A DNA stretch of 64,000 bases, taken from positions 1 through 64,000 of the forward strand of contig NZ_JAINWJ010000029.1 in NCBI RefSeq assembly GCF_021021415.1, read 5' to 3'. Position 1 is the first letter of the stretch; each line of letters opens with the position of its first letter. Source of the stretch: Martelella mediterranea (lineage in GTDB: Bacteria > Pseudomonadota > Alphaproteobacteria > Rhizobiales > Rhizobiaceae). A program made the position numbers and the translations under genes. A model generated the notes under the pieces. It searched no databases. It worked only from the letters and a program-made list of their open reading frames with translations, and had not been told where the DNA came from. Positions 7,800 through 16,564 of this stretch are shown one piece after another.

Positions 7800-9989
7800 A
7801 TGCGCAGAAAAAAACAGACTTTCAAATTCTCAGGCTTCCTACTGACGCGCGCTCTGCCAATATTGGCGTTGGCCGCTTGCATCGGCCTTTTTGTTCTGGG
7901 GCTCTTGATTTGGGCGGGTCACGAGGCTGATCGCGTCTCTTACAATCGACAGGCAAGCCTGGTTCAGCTCGTTGTTTCTCAACTGCGTTCCAAAGTCGCG
8001 CACGATCAGGAAAGCGTCACTGTCTGGGACGATGCCGTCGAGCAGGTGCGCGCGCGTGATAGCGCCTGGATGGATAGTAATCTCGGAGCCTGGATGCATG
8101 AGTACTTCGGTCTCGATCAGGCTTATGTTCTCGATCCCTCGAACCAGGCAGTTTACGCTTTTGCAGATGGCGGAACGGCCGCTCCGGATGCGTTCAATAT
8201 CGTCAGCGACCAAGCTCTGCCTTTGGTCCTTGCTCTTCGCGACACGCTTCGGGCCGGAGGAGATAGTCAAATCAGCGATACCGCGCTCACGCCGGGCGTA
8301 TCCGATTTGGCAGTCATCCAGGGGCGTCCCGCTGTCGTCAGCGTCAAGCCAATTGTTTCCGACACCGGTGATATCCAGCAAACGCCCGGTGAGGAAGCCG
8401 TTCACGTCGCTGTACGCTTTCTTGACGGAAGCCTGATCGAAGAATTGAAGACCGACTATCTGTTCGAAGATCTGCGTTTTTCATGGTCGGCGAGCGATGA
8501 GCCGCACTATTCCAGCCTGCCGTTTCACAAGGCTGACGGATCCGTTTTGGGTTACATGGTCTGGCATCCCCATCACCCGGGGGAAACGATGCTATCAAGG
8601 CTTATTCCGGTTTTGTCCGCCTTTATTGGCTTGGCGCTTTTCGCGATCGCGTTCTCTTTGTTTCTGTATCACAACCGCTCGAAAGAGCTGGAGGCGAGTG
8701 AGGAGCAGATCCGTTACATGGCGCTCCACGATCCGTTGACCGAACTTCCCAACAGAAATTACTTCAACGAGTATGTCGATGTTGAGTTGGCCAAGGGAGA
8801 GGGCAGCGCTCTACTGTTTCTGGACCTCGATCGGTTCAAGCAGGTCAACGACACGCTCGGTCATCCCTCGGGCGACGCTTTGATTCGCGAGTTTGGCCAA
8901 CGTTTGAAGGCCATCGTACGCCAGGGCGATGTCGTTGCCCGCGTCGGCGGAGACGAATTTACCGTGATGCTCAGGGGAAAGGCCAGTGTGAGGGACGTCG
9001 ACGTTATCTGTCAGCGCATCGTTGATTCTGCTCGCCGTCCTTTTGTGCTCGGTGGCCAAGAGGTCTTTGTCGGAGTCAGTGTTGGAGTAGCGCTGGCGCC
9101 GCGCGATGGCAGCGACCGTGTGAGCTTGCTTCGGAGGGCTGATGTTGCCTTGTACTTTTCCAAGAACTCCGGTCGCAGTCGGTATACGTACTTTTCAGAG
9201 AGCATGGACCAGTTGCTCAGCAGGCGTCAGGAGATGGAAGGGGATATGCGTGCGGCCCTGAAGGCTGGCAACGAGTTTCAGGTTCACTACCAACCCATTA
9301 TTTCCGCACGTGACCATCGGGTCAAAGGGTACGAGGCACTCCTTCGCTGGGAGCATGCTAAATTCGGCTCGATCTCGCCCGAGCTGTTTATTCCGATAGC
9401 TGAAGAAACCGGAATGATTGAAGCCGTCGGTGAGTTTGTTTTGCGGGAAGCCTGCAAGGCGGCGGCTAAATGGTCAGGCAAGAGCGTTGCGGTCAACGTG
9501 TCCGGCGTCGAGCTCCGCGACGAAGGTTACGCCGCCAAAGTCAAAAATATACTGCTATCCACCGGGTTGTCGCCGCAGGCTCTTGAACTGGAGGTGACTG
9601 AAACAGTCGCTACCGATGAGGCTTCGGCAGTTGTCGCAAATCTCGACGCTCTGCGTGCAATAGGTGTGCAGATCGCGATTGATGATTTCGGGACTGGCTT
9701 CTCGTCGCTTGGTCGACTGCGAACCCTGAATGTCGATCGCATCAAGATCGACAGAAGTTTCGTCCAGGGGTTCGGCGAGAAAGCCGGCGATGAAGCCATA
9801 ATCCGGGCTATTGTTGAACTGGCCCACGCGAGAGGCCTCAAGACGACCGCGGAAGGCGTTGAAACCTCGCTGCAGGACGCAGGCCTTGTCAAGATTGGCT
9901 GTGACAGCCTGCAGGGCTTTCTCTACTCGAAGCCGGTTCCTCTTCGTGACATTGAGCACATTTCCTCTCCTGCCGGCTCGCCAAGCTGA
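7800..9989 (+). CDS. Membrane CHASE4-GGDEF-EAL protein (cyclic-di-GMP turnover)
   Basis: A 729-aa inner-membrane protein. A TM helix (about residues 20-41) is followed by a periplasmic CHASE4 domain (SVTVWDDAVEQVRARDSAWM, then YFGLDQAYVLDPS), and a second TM near 262-290 leads to cytoplasmic GGDEF and EAL domains. The diguanylate-cyclase motif RVGGDEF (GGDEF 383-387) is intact. The phosphodiesterase motif YEALLRWEH (EAL 512-514) and catalytic blocks VNVSGVEL, EVTET, DDFGTGFSS and KIDRSFVQG are all present. Both activities are therefore possible, with the net direction set by the periplasmic signal. It stands alone: the flanking genes are unrelated. The ribosome site is weak, which may limit expression. 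Confidence 0.9.
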   Translation: MRRKKQTFKFSGFLLTRALPILALAACIGLFVLGLLIWAGHEADRVSYNRQASLVQLVVSQLRSKVAHDQESVTVWDDAVEQVRARDSAWMDSNLGAWMHEYFGLDQAYVLDPSNQAVYAFADGGTAAPDAFNIVSDQALPLVLALRDTLRAGGDSQISDTALTPGVSDLAVIQGRPAVVSVKPIVSDTGDIQQTPGEEAVHVAVRFLDGSLIEELKTDYLFEDLRFSWSASDEPHYSSLPFHKADGSVLGYMVWHPHHPGETMLSRLIPVLSAFIGLALFAIAFSLFLYHNRSKELEASEEQIRYMALHDPLTELPNRNYFNEYVDVELAKGEGSALLFLDLDRFKQVNDTLGHPSGDALIREFGQRLKAIVRQGDVVARVGGDEFTVMLRGKASVRDVDVICQRIVDSARRPFVLGGQEVFVGVSVGVALAPRDGSDRVSLLRRADVALYFSKNSGRSRYTYFSESMDQLLSRRQEMEGDMRAALKAGNEFQVHYQPIISARDHRVKGYEALLRWEHAKFGSISPELFIPIAEETGMIEAVGEFVLREACKAAAKWSGKSVAVNVSGVELRDEGYAAKVKNILLSTGLSPQALELEVTETVATDEASAVVANLDALRAIGVQIAIDDFGTGFSSLGRLRTLNVDRIKIDRSFVQGFGEKAGDEAIIRAIVELAHARGLKTTAEGVETSLQDAGLVKIGCDSLQGFLYSKPVPLRDIEHISSPAGSPS

Positions 9990-10064
9990 GAGCAAGCGTG
10001 GAGCTGCGGCTCGGGCCGCGAACAGGTTTGCATCCGAGCCGGTCATCCTGACCTTTGTTCCGAA

Positions 10065-10105
10065 CCGAAAAAGCCGTTTCGCCGATCTGTCACGCGCTTT
10101 TTCGG
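10065..10105. repeat. Intergenic inverted repeat (10-bp perfect arms)
   Basis: CCGAAAAAGC at 10065-10074 is matched by GCTTTTTCGG at 10096-10105, with flanking GTTCC and GAAC extending the symmetry. It lies downstream of the GGDEF-EAL gene and could act as a weak terminator or be a dispersed palindromic element. No further copy was noticed in this window. Confidence 0.5.
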
Positions 10106-10198
10106 GAACCAATACAGCGACGCGTCGGTTAGAGCCGCAGGCAATGGCCGCGAGGTCCCGGCGTTCCAGGGCCGGACAATGCAACAGGAGAACGACCC

Positions 10199-10975
10199 AT
10201 GGCAAATTCAGTAGCGTTGGTCACCGGAGCCGGTTCCGGCATTGGCAGGGCGGCGGCACTGGCGCTGGCGGCCGACGGCTATGTCGTCGGCGTCCTGGGC
10301 CATACGCCGGAGGAAAACCGAAAAACGGTCGAGGAAATCGAAGCCAGTGGCGGCACGGCGATCGAGCTTTCCGCCGATGTGGCCCATGAGGAGGAGATGG
10401 CCGCTGCCGTGGACAAACTGGTTTCGAAACACGGCCGACTCGATGCCGTCGTCGCCAATGCAGGCGTCAACGGCGTCTGGGCGCCAATCGATGAACTCGA
10501 GCCAAAGGAGTTCGACCACACCATCGCCATCAATCTGCGCGGCACGTTCCTGACGATCCGCGCGAGCGTGCCGCACCTGAAGGCGGCCGGCGGCGGGTCG
10601 ATCGTGGTGATCTCCTCCATCAACGGCACGCGCACCTTCTCCTCGCCCGGCGCCACGGCATACACCGCCACCAAGGCCGCGCAGCTTGCCATGGTCCAGC
10701 AGCTGGCGCCGGAGCTGGGCCAGTCGTCGATCCGCATCAACGCCGTCTGCCCCGGCGCCATCGACACCGAGATCGACGACAACACCAATATCCGCCATGC
10801 CGAAAAGAGCGGCATCCCAAGCCACTGGCCCGAAGGCCAAATTCCGCTGACAGGCGGCGCGCCCGGCCGCAGCGAAGATGTCGCAGCCGTCATCGCTTTC
10901 CTGATCTCGGAAAAGGCCAGGCACGTCACCGGCACCCCGGTCTGGGTGGATGGCGGTCAGGGGCTGCTGCGCTGA
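10199..10975 (+). CDS. SDR family NAD(P)-dependent oxidoreductase
   Basis: A 258-aa classical short-chain dehydrogenase/reductase. The dinucleotide motif TGAGSGIG (residues 9-16), NAG (about 88-90), catalytic Ser in VISSING, and Y155-x3-K159 (AYTATKAA) are all present. The C-terminal GTPVWVDGGQGLLR is the usual SDR end. It is cytosolic and reduces or oxidises an unknown carbonyl/alcohol. The ATG follows ACAGGAG. It stands as a single gene, convergent with the histidine kinase gene only 18 bp away, and no partner enzyme suggests a substrate. Confidence 0.9.
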   Translation: MANSVALVTGAGSGIGRAAALALAADGYVVGVLGHTPEENRKTVEEIEASGGTAIELSADVAHEEEMAAAVDKLVSKHGRLDAVVANAGVNGVWAPIDELEPKEFDHTIAINLRGTFLTIRASVPHLKAAGGGSIVVISSINGTRTFSSPGATAYTATKAAQLAMVQQLAPELGQSSIRINAVCPGAIDTEIDDNTNIRHAEKSGIPSHWPEGQIPLTGGAPGRSEDVAAVIAFLISEKARHVTGTPVWVDGGQGLLR

Positions 10976-10993
10976 ACGTTTTTGCTGACCTTT

Positions 10994-12328
10994 TTAAAGG
11001 GGCGCATCATGAGCCACTCGAAAATCGCCACGGATCGAGACGCGGAAACCCTGACCATCCGGCAGGTTCTCGAAGGAGAGAGAGGCGCCGAGACGTTTCG
11101 CGGCCATGGCTGCAATCGTCAGCCCAAGCCCGGTGCCGGGCGCCTTGTTGTCGCGACCGCGATAAAACCGGCGTGTCAGAAGCTCAAGGTCTTCTTCTCG
11201 CACACCCGGGCCGTTATCTTCAACGGCTAGTCCGTTTCGTTCGGGTGTCATGCGCCAGCGGACCTCGCCATTCGCGCCTGCATGCTGGACCGCATTTTCC
11301 TGCAGGTTTCTGAGGATCAGATGCAGTGTTTCGGCGTTTGTCTCGGCGCTTAACCGGCCCACAGCCGGATCGATGATCGTTTTCCCGCCTTCGGGCAGGC
11401 CCGCGATCACATCGCGCAGCACCTCGCCGATAACCGTCGGCTCCCGGCGGATCGGCTCTGATCCAGCCTCGAGTCTCGCCAATGTCAGCAATTGTCGGAC
11501 CATACGGTCGGTTCGGTCCACAGAGACAAGAATTTGCCTGAGGGCCTGATCGCGCATCGCGTCCTCTTTGGCCGCACGTGCCACCTGCGCCTGCATGCGC
11601 AAGCCCGCAAGCGGTGTTTTCAGTTCATGGGCCGCAAAGGCCGTCAGCTCGCGCTCGTGTCTGCGTGCGGCATCCACCTTGCCGAACAGGCCGTTCAGCG
11701 CATCCACCAGAGGCCGGACCTCGGAGGGGGCGTCTTCAGCGTCAATCGCGCGCATATCCTCAGCGTCGCGGGCGGTAATGTCGCCGGCGATACGGTTCAG
11801 CGGACGAAGGCCGCGACCGAGGCTGAACCAGATCAGAAAGCCGAACACCGGAAGCACCAGCGCCGCCGGTATCAACAGCCCGGCGACAAGGTCGCGGACC
11901 AGACGGTCGCGAAGGCCGACGCGGTCGCCGACGACCACCCGCACACCCTTTTCCGGGTCGATGATGGTGTAGACCCGCCACGCCTCGCCATTCACCTCGC
12001 GGTCTCCGAAACCCTCCTCATTGAGCGCGATGCTCTCATCCGGCGCGCCGCTGGAGCGGGCCACGAGATCGCCGTCGAGCGACCAGATCTGGCATGACAA
12101 CTGTTTCTCGTAATCGACCGAGGCGAATGTTCCGTTTTTCCGCGCTGCGTCGATATCGCTGCCGGAGACCAGCGAGTGAACCATGCGGGCGGCTTCCTGA
12201 AGCCGGGTATCGAGCACATGCTGAACCTCGAAACGGCTCCAGCTCGAAATCCAGATCACCGCGGCAACCCAGATGATGCCGGAGGCGACGACAAGCAGAA
12301 TGAAAAGACGGCGACGCAGTGAGTTCAT
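10994..12328 (-). CDS. Sensor histidine kinase, QseC/PmrB-like
   Basis: A 444-aa membrane kinase: TM1 about residues 8-28, a periplasmic sensor of roughly 125 residues (2CSK_N-like), TM2 about 150-172, HAMP, then HisKA with AAHELKTPLAGL (phospho-acceptor His234). The HATPase has an N box RNLQENAVQHA and G boxes DNGPGV and GTGLGL. The start codon overlaps the response-regulator stop by four bases, so the two are translationally coupled. The QseC/PmrB subgroup pairs with regulators that bind CTTAA direct repeats, and such a site lies in the adjacent divergent promoter. The signal is unknown: metal ions, acid or redox stress would fit the target operon. Confidence 0.9.
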   Translation of the reverse strand: MNSLRRRLFILLVVASGIIWVAAVIWISSWSRFEVQHVLDTRLQEAARMVHSLVSGSDIDAARKNGTFASVDYEKQLSCQIWSLDGDLVARSSGAPDESIALNEEGFGDREVNGEAWRVYTIIDPEKGVRVVVGDRVGLRDRLVRDLVAGLLIPAALVLPVFGFLIWFSLGRGLRPLNRIAGDITARDAEDMRAIDAEDAPSEVRPLVDALNGLFGKVDAARRHERELTAFAAHELKTPLAGLRMQAQVARAAKEDAMRDQALRQILVSVDRTDRMVRQLLTLARLEAGSEPIRREPTVIGEVLRDVIAGLPEGGKTIIDPAVGRLSAETNAETLHLILRNLQENAVQHAGANGEVRWRMTPERNGLAVEDNGPGVREEDLELLTRRFYRGRDNKAPGTGLGLTIAAMAAKRLGASLSFENLPDGQGFRVSIRGDFRVAHDAPL

Positions 12329-12987
12329 GTTTCCGTCCTCATGCGATAGCCAAGCCCGCGCACGGTCTCGATGCTGGCGCGGCCGATCTTGGCGCGCAGA
12401 TTGTGAATATGGACCTCGATGGCATTGCTTTCGACTTCCTCCTGCCAGCCATAGAGACGGTCTTCAAGCGCCTGCCGGGAGCGGATAACGCCCGGACGTT
12501 CCATAAGCGCCATCAGGATCGCGAATTCGCGGCGCGACAGGACGATCTCCTGGCCTTCGACGCTTGCAAGCATTTTCGAAGGGTCGAGCGCCACGCCATT
12601 GGCGTTCAGAACCGGCGCGGCCTGTCCGTGGCCGCGGCGGGTGACCGCGCGCAGGCGCGCCGCGAGCTCGTCCAGATCGAAGGGTTTGCCGATATAATCG
12701 TCGGCGCCGACATCGAGCCCGCGAATCCGGTCCTCCGTTTCATCGAGCGCGGTCAGCATCAGAACGGGCGTCCGGTTTCCGGCCTGTCTGACATCCGCCA
12801 GCAGGTCGAGCCCGGAGCCGTCCGGCAGCATCAGGTCGAGGATGATCGCGTCGTATGCACCGGCCTTTATGGCCGCAATGGCGTCGGCGCAGGTCGCCAC
12901 GGCGTCGACGGTGTAGCCGTTGAGCCTGAGGCCGACGGCAAGGCCATCGGCCAGAACCGGATCATCCTCAATCACGAGTATGCGCAT
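12325..12987 (-). CDS. OmpR/PhoB-type response regulator, QseB/PmrA-like
   Basis: A 220-aa regulator. The receiver domain has acidic pocket E7-D8-D9, phospho-acceptor Asp51 (ILDLMLPDG) and switch Lys in GKPFDL. The C-terminal winged helix (about 125-218) has the recognition segment SNAIEVHIHNLRAKI typical of QseB/PmrA/TctD. It is first in the operon with the sensor kinase, divergent from dsbD across 106 bp. The palindrome and direct repeat at 13023-13055 in that gap should be its binding site, giving control of both itself and the dsbD operon. Confidence 0.92.
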   Translation of the reverse strand: MRILVIEDDPVLADGLAVGLRLNGYTVDAVATCADAIAAIKAGAYDAIILDLMLPDGSGLDLLADVRQAGNRTPVLMLTALDETEDRIRGLDVGADDYIGKPFDLDELAARLRAVTRRGHGQAAPVLNANGVALDPSKMLASVEGQEIVLSRREFAILMALMERPGVIRSRQALEDRLYGWQEEVESNAIEVHIHNLRAKIGRASIETVRGLGYRMRTET

Positions 12988-13022
12988 GGACTGTCTTTCC
13001 GTTTGAACGTGGCCGTTATTTT

Positions 13023-13055
13023 CCCGCCAGCTTAAGGCTGACTTAAGCTGGCGGG
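13023..13055. promoter_or_regulatory. Perfect 33-bp palindrome containing a PmrA/QseB-type direct repeat
   Basis: CCCGCCAGCTTAAG (13023-13036), spacer GCTGA, then the exact inverse CTTAAGCTGGCGGG (13042-13055). Inside it CTTAAG-N5-CTTAAG (13031-13047) matches the PmrA-box layout YTTAAK-N5-YTTAAK. It sits 36 bp from the response-regulator start and 39 bp from the dsbD start, in the divergent promoter. Binding by the adjacent regulator is inferred. Confidence 0.75.
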
Positions 13056-13093
13056 ACGATCTGACGCGCTGCTTTGATAATCAAGAATCGCGA

Positions 13094-14899
13094 ATGGCCG
13101 CAATGATCCGGTTTCTGTTCTCCCATTTCGTCGCCGCCCTTTTGCTCGCCGGTCTTTCGAGCGCCGCCTTCGCGCAAATGCCGCCGCCCGCCGACGACGT
13201 CTTCCGGCTTCAGGCCGGCCGTGACGGCAGCGGCGCGGTAATGCTCGACTGGACGATCGCGCCGGGCACCTATCTCTATCGCGACAGCATCAAGGCAAGC
13301 GAGGGCGCGGAGATGGTTCCGCTTGCTCTGCCCGGCGGCGTTGAAAAGAACGATCCGAATTTCGGCACTGTGGATGTCTACCACAACCATGTCCGGGCTA
13401 AGCTCCCGCAAGGACTTGAAGCCGACAGGCTGACGGTGCGCTACCAGGGCTGCGCTGAACAGGGCATTTGTTATCCGCCGGTCGAAAAGACGATCGATAT
13501 GGCGAGCCTTTCGATATCGGGAAGCGACAACCGGCTGAGCGCCGCTGCCCGATCCGGCCCCTGGCAAACGGCTTCGCCTGTGCGTCCCGCCGCTTCGGAC
13601 ACGAATGCTGCGGAAACCGGGCCGGACGAGACCGGGCGGGCGGCATCCTATCTCAACGGCAATGTGTTCTTGATGGCGGCGGGCTTTCTCGGCTTCGGCC
13701 TGCTGTTGTCGCTGACCCCGTGCGTCTTCCCGATGATCCCGATCCTGTCGGCCACTCTGGCCGGCGCGGGCACGAAGCTTTCCGCCGGACGCGGGCTCAT
13801 CCTGTCGCTTTCCTATGTGCTCGCCATGGCCGCCGCCTACGGTCTGGTCGGTCTGGTCGCCGGTCTGTCGGGCACCAATCTGCAGGCGGCGCTCCAGACG
13901 CCCTGGGCACTCGGCCTTTCGGCGGCCGTGTTCATCGTGCTTGCGCTTGGCATGTTCGGCCTCTTCGAGCTTCAGTTGCCGTCAGCGCTCACATCCCGTC
14001 TTGCCGGTCGCGGGCGTGGCGGTTCCGTGGCGGGGGCCGCGGTTTTGGGCTTTGGCTCCGCGCTCATCATCGGACCCTGCGTTACCCCGCCACTGGCGGC
14101 GGCGATGCTCTATGCCATCAACACCGGCGAGGCCGCCAGGGGCGCCGTCGCGCTCTTTGCGCTCGGTCTCGGCATGGGGCTGCCGTTGGTCGCCTTCGGC
14201 ACATTCGGCGCGCGTATCCTGCCGAAATCCGGCCCCTGGCTTGTGGCCATCCGTCAGGCCTTCGGCGTCGTGTTTCTCGGTGTGGCCGTAATGCTCGTCG
14301 CGCGGCTTCTGCCGCCGCCCGCCGCCCTTGCCCTTTGGGGCGCGACGGCCATCGGTCTTGCCGTCTTCATCGGCGCCTTCGACAGCATTTCCGCCGGAAG
14401 CGGCTGGGGGCAACGCGCAGCCAAGGCCGGCGGCCTCGTGACGTTCATCGCCGGCGCGGTCATGCTGGTCGGCGCGGCCGCCGGCCAGCGCGACCCGCTC
14501 AAACCGCTGGCGTTTCTGGCCGGCGCTCCGCAACCCAGCCATCAGGTCGCTGAAACGCGGGTCACCGCGTCAGCGGCGTTCGACGAAGCGCTTGCCGGCT
14601 CCGGCCAAACGCCTGTGCTGGTCTCGTTCACCGCAGACTGGTGCACGATCTGCAAGTCCAACGAGAAGATCATGGCCGAACCGGCGATTGCCGCGCGGCT
14701 TCAGGACGTTGCCATGATCACGGTCGACGTCACCCGCCAGAATGGCGACGCGCGGGCGCTGATAGACCGGTTTTCCGTTGTCGGCCCGCCGACGCTTTTT
14801 CTGGTGGATCGCGATGGCCGGGAGATCGGCAATTCGCGGATCACCGGCGCCATCACCCCTGAAACCATCGCACAAAACCTGTCCCGGGCCGGCGCCTGA
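13094..14899 (+). CDS. dsbD: Thiol:disulfide interchange protein DsbD (ScsB-like)
   Basis: A 601-aa inner-membrane electron carrier that moves reducing equivalents from cytoplasmic thioredoxin to periplasmic thiol proteins. It has a signal peptide (residues 1-27), an N-terminal alpha domain with C120 and C126 (YQGCAEQGICYPP), then an eight-helix CcdA-like core with the cysteine pair C210 (LTPCVFPMIP) and C329 (IIGPCVTPPL). The C-terminal thioredoxin domain has WCTIC (C517, C520). All six functional cysteines are thus present. It is the first gene of an operon with a DsbA-like protein and an L,D-transpeptidase, resembling ScsBC (suppressor of copper sensitivity). Control by the divergent two-component system is likely. 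Confidence 0.92.
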   Translation: MAAMIRFLFSHFVAALLLAGLSSAAFAQMPPPADDVFRLQAGRDGSGAVMLDWTIAPGTYLYRDSIKASEGAEMVPLALPGGVEKNDPNFGTVDVYHNHVRAKLPQGLEADRLTVRYQGCAEQGICYPPVEKTIDMASLSISGSDNRLSAAARSGPWQTASPVRPAASDTNAAETGPDETGRAASYLNGNVFLMAAGFLGFGLLLSLTPCVFPMIPILSATLAGAGTKLSAGRGLILSLSYVLAMAAAYGLVGLVAGLSGTNLQAALQTPWALGLSAAVFIVLALGMFGLFELQLPSALTSRLAGRGRGGSVAGAAVLGFGSALIIGPCVTPPLAAAMLYAINTGEAARGAVALFALGLGMGLPLVAFGTFGARILPKSGPWLVAIRQAFGVVFLGVAVMLVARLLPPPAALALWGATAIGLAVFIGAFDSISAGSGWGQRAAKAGGLVTFIAGAVMLVGAAAGQRDPLKPLAFLAGAPQPSHQVAETRVTASAAFDEALAGSGQTPVLVSFTADWCTICKSNEKIMAEPAIAARLQDVAMITVDVTRQNGDARALIDRFSVVGPPTLFLVDRDGREIGNSRITGAITPETIAQNLSRAGA

Positions 14900-14920
14900 G
14901 GACCAATGAAGGAGACAGAC

Positions 14921-15550
14921 ATGAAGCGCAGGACCGTCCTGGCCGCTGCCGCGCTGGCGGCGTTTATCCTTGCAGGCGGCATGCCCGCAATGGCCCAGAC
15001 TATCGACGTCAATGCCATTTTGCACGATCCCGACGCGCCCGAGGCGGGCAATCCCGAGGGCGACGTCACCATCGTCGCCTTCCTCGATTATAACTGTCCT
15101 TTCTGTAAGACATCGGCCCCGGACCTTGACCGTATCGTCGAGGAGGACGGCAATATCAGGCTCGTCTACAAGGACTGGCCGGTGCTTTCCGAAGCCTCCG
15201 TCTATGGCGCGCAACTGGCGCTCGCGGCCAAGTTTCAGGGCAAGTATGAAGAGGTTCATCATGCGCTGATGGGCGTTCCGGGCCACAAGGTTACCGAGGC
15301 GCAGATGCTCGAAGCCGTGCGCGCCACCAGCGTGGACATGCAGCGATTGCAGGACGATGTGACCGGCCACCACGCCGAGATCGCGGCGCTTCTGGGGCGC
15401 ACGATGGAGCAGGGCGATGCGCTCGGCCTGATTTCGACGCCGACCTATCTGATCGGCCCGATGATGACGACGACGCTCGACTATGACGGCTTCAAGGAAA
15501 CGGTGGCGGAGGCCAGACGGCGTCACGCTGCCGGGGAGCGCGTCGAATGA
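14921..15550 (+). CDS. DsbA-family periplasmic thiol oxidoreductase (ScsC/Com1-like)
   Basis: A 209-aa periplasmic thioredoxin-fold protein with signal peptide (AGGMPAMA, cleavage before QTI), DsbA-type active site C59-P-F-C62 (DYNCPFCKTSAP), a helical insertion, and the cis-Pro loop LISTPTYLIG. The start is placed at 14921 because AAGGAG lies eight bases upstream; an ATG at 14906 would put the ribosome site inside the gene. CPFC and a DsbD partner suggest an isomerase or reductase role as in ScsC rather than a pure oxidase. The stop overlaps the next gene (ATGA). Confidence 0.88.
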   Translation: MKRRTVLAAAALAAFILAGGMPAMAQTIDVNAILHDPDAPEAGNPEGDVTIVAFLDYNCPFCKTSAPDLDRIVEEDGNIRLVYKDWPVLSEASVYGAQLALAAKFQGKYEEVHHALMGVPGHKVTEAQMLEAVRATSVDMQRLQDDVTGHHAEIAALLGRTMEQGDALGLISTPTYLIGPMMTTTLDYDGFKETVAEARRRHAAGERVE

Positions 15551-16275
15551 GAAACATTGCAGCAAAGTTCCTTCCGTTCGTCGTCGTCGCCGTGCTCTCG
15601 GCCTGTGCCTCAACCGACAATCCGCCGCAGCCGCCCGCGCCGAAGCCGGTGCTTGAGGACGCGCGCTACGCCGCCGTCACCGACGAGCCGTTCAATGTGC
15701 CGGCCGTCAATCTGAAACAGTTCGATCCCGAATTCCGACGTCAACTTGTCGACGATCCGACCGGCGAGCTGCCGGGCACGCTGGTGGTCGATCCCGAAAA
15801 CCGGTTCCTCTATCTCGTCATGGCGGACGGCAAGGCCATGCGCTACGGCGTCGGCGTCGGGCGCGCGGGCATGGCATGGTCCGGCACGGCCAATGTCGCC
15901 TACAAGCGCGAATGGCCGACGTGGACGCCGACGCAGAACATGATCAAGCGCGATCCCGACACCTATCAGAAATGGGCGGGCGGCATGGAAGGCGGGCCGA
16001 CGAACCCGCTCGGTGCCCGCGCGCTTTATCTGTTCGAGGATGGCAAGGATACGCTTTACCGTATCCACGGCACCAACGAGCCGTGGTCGATCGGTCAGGC
16101 AATGTCGTCGGGCTGTATCCGCATGATGAACCAGGACGTCATGGACCTCTATCGCCGCGTCCCGGACGGCGCAAAGGTCGTCGTTCTGCCCGTCACGGGG
16201 CAGGGGGAACCGGCTGTCGGTGCAGAAAACAACCAGGGCAATGATGGTCGGGCAAAGAGTAGAAATTCTGTCTGA
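15547..16275 (+). CDS. L,D-transpeptidase (YkuD), lipoprotein
   Basis: A 242-aa YkuD-domain protein that forms or remodels 3-3 peptidoglycan cross-links or anchors proteins. A lipobox LSAC at residues 17-20 predicts a lipoprotein. After a Pro-rich linker, the catalytic domain (about 78-220) holds RIHGTNEPWSIG and SSGCIRM with nucleophile Cys190. The ErfK/YbiS-type insert PTWTPTQNMIKRDP is present. Its start overlaps the DsbA-like gene, so the redox pair and this Cys enzyme are made together. Keeping the catalytic Cys reduced in the oxidising periplasm is a reasonable reason for the linkage (inference). Confidence 0.9.
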   Translation: MRNIAAKFLPFVVVAVLSACASTDNPPQPPAPKPVLEDARYAAVTDEPFNVPAVNLKQFDPEFRRQLVDDPTGELPGTLVVDPENRFLYLVMADGKAMRYGVGVGRAGMAWSGTANVAYKREWPTWTPTQNMIKRDPDTYQKWAGGMEGGPTNPLGARALYLFEDGKDTLYRIHGTNEPWSIGQAMSSGCIRMMNQDVMDLYRRVPDGAKVVVLPVTGQGEPAVGAENNQGNDGRAKSRNSV

Positions 16276-16564
16276 GCGGGCGGAAGACTCGAATTTGTTC
16301 GGTCCCGCGCTGAAGCCAGGCGGGGCGTGCCCCACGGTTCGCAGGGCTCTTCACAGGTGAACCGCCGAACCTTGCAAGGATAGAGGAAATGACGGCCTTC
16401 GCGTTGGTCACGCTTGAAGGTAAGGTGAGAGCCTGTCGCGAGCGCCAGGCCACGGAGTGCGCTGCGTTGACGGCGGCGGGCGTCGGACACGTCGACGACC
16501 GGATAGCCGTTCTTTGAAACATGAAGGGCTGGCTGGCGTGCCAGTCCGTTCTCGGAGCGATGAC

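Noticed and set aside
13073-13084. TTGATAATCAA before dsbD as an FNR site
   Set aside because: Half-sites are separated by one base instead of four, so it does not fit FNR/FixK spacing; more likely a -10 element.
16276-16564. Possible gene between the L,D-transpeptidase and the alcohol dehydrogenase
   Set aside because: Minus-strand frames here have no family similarity or ribosome site; probably non-coding or decayed.
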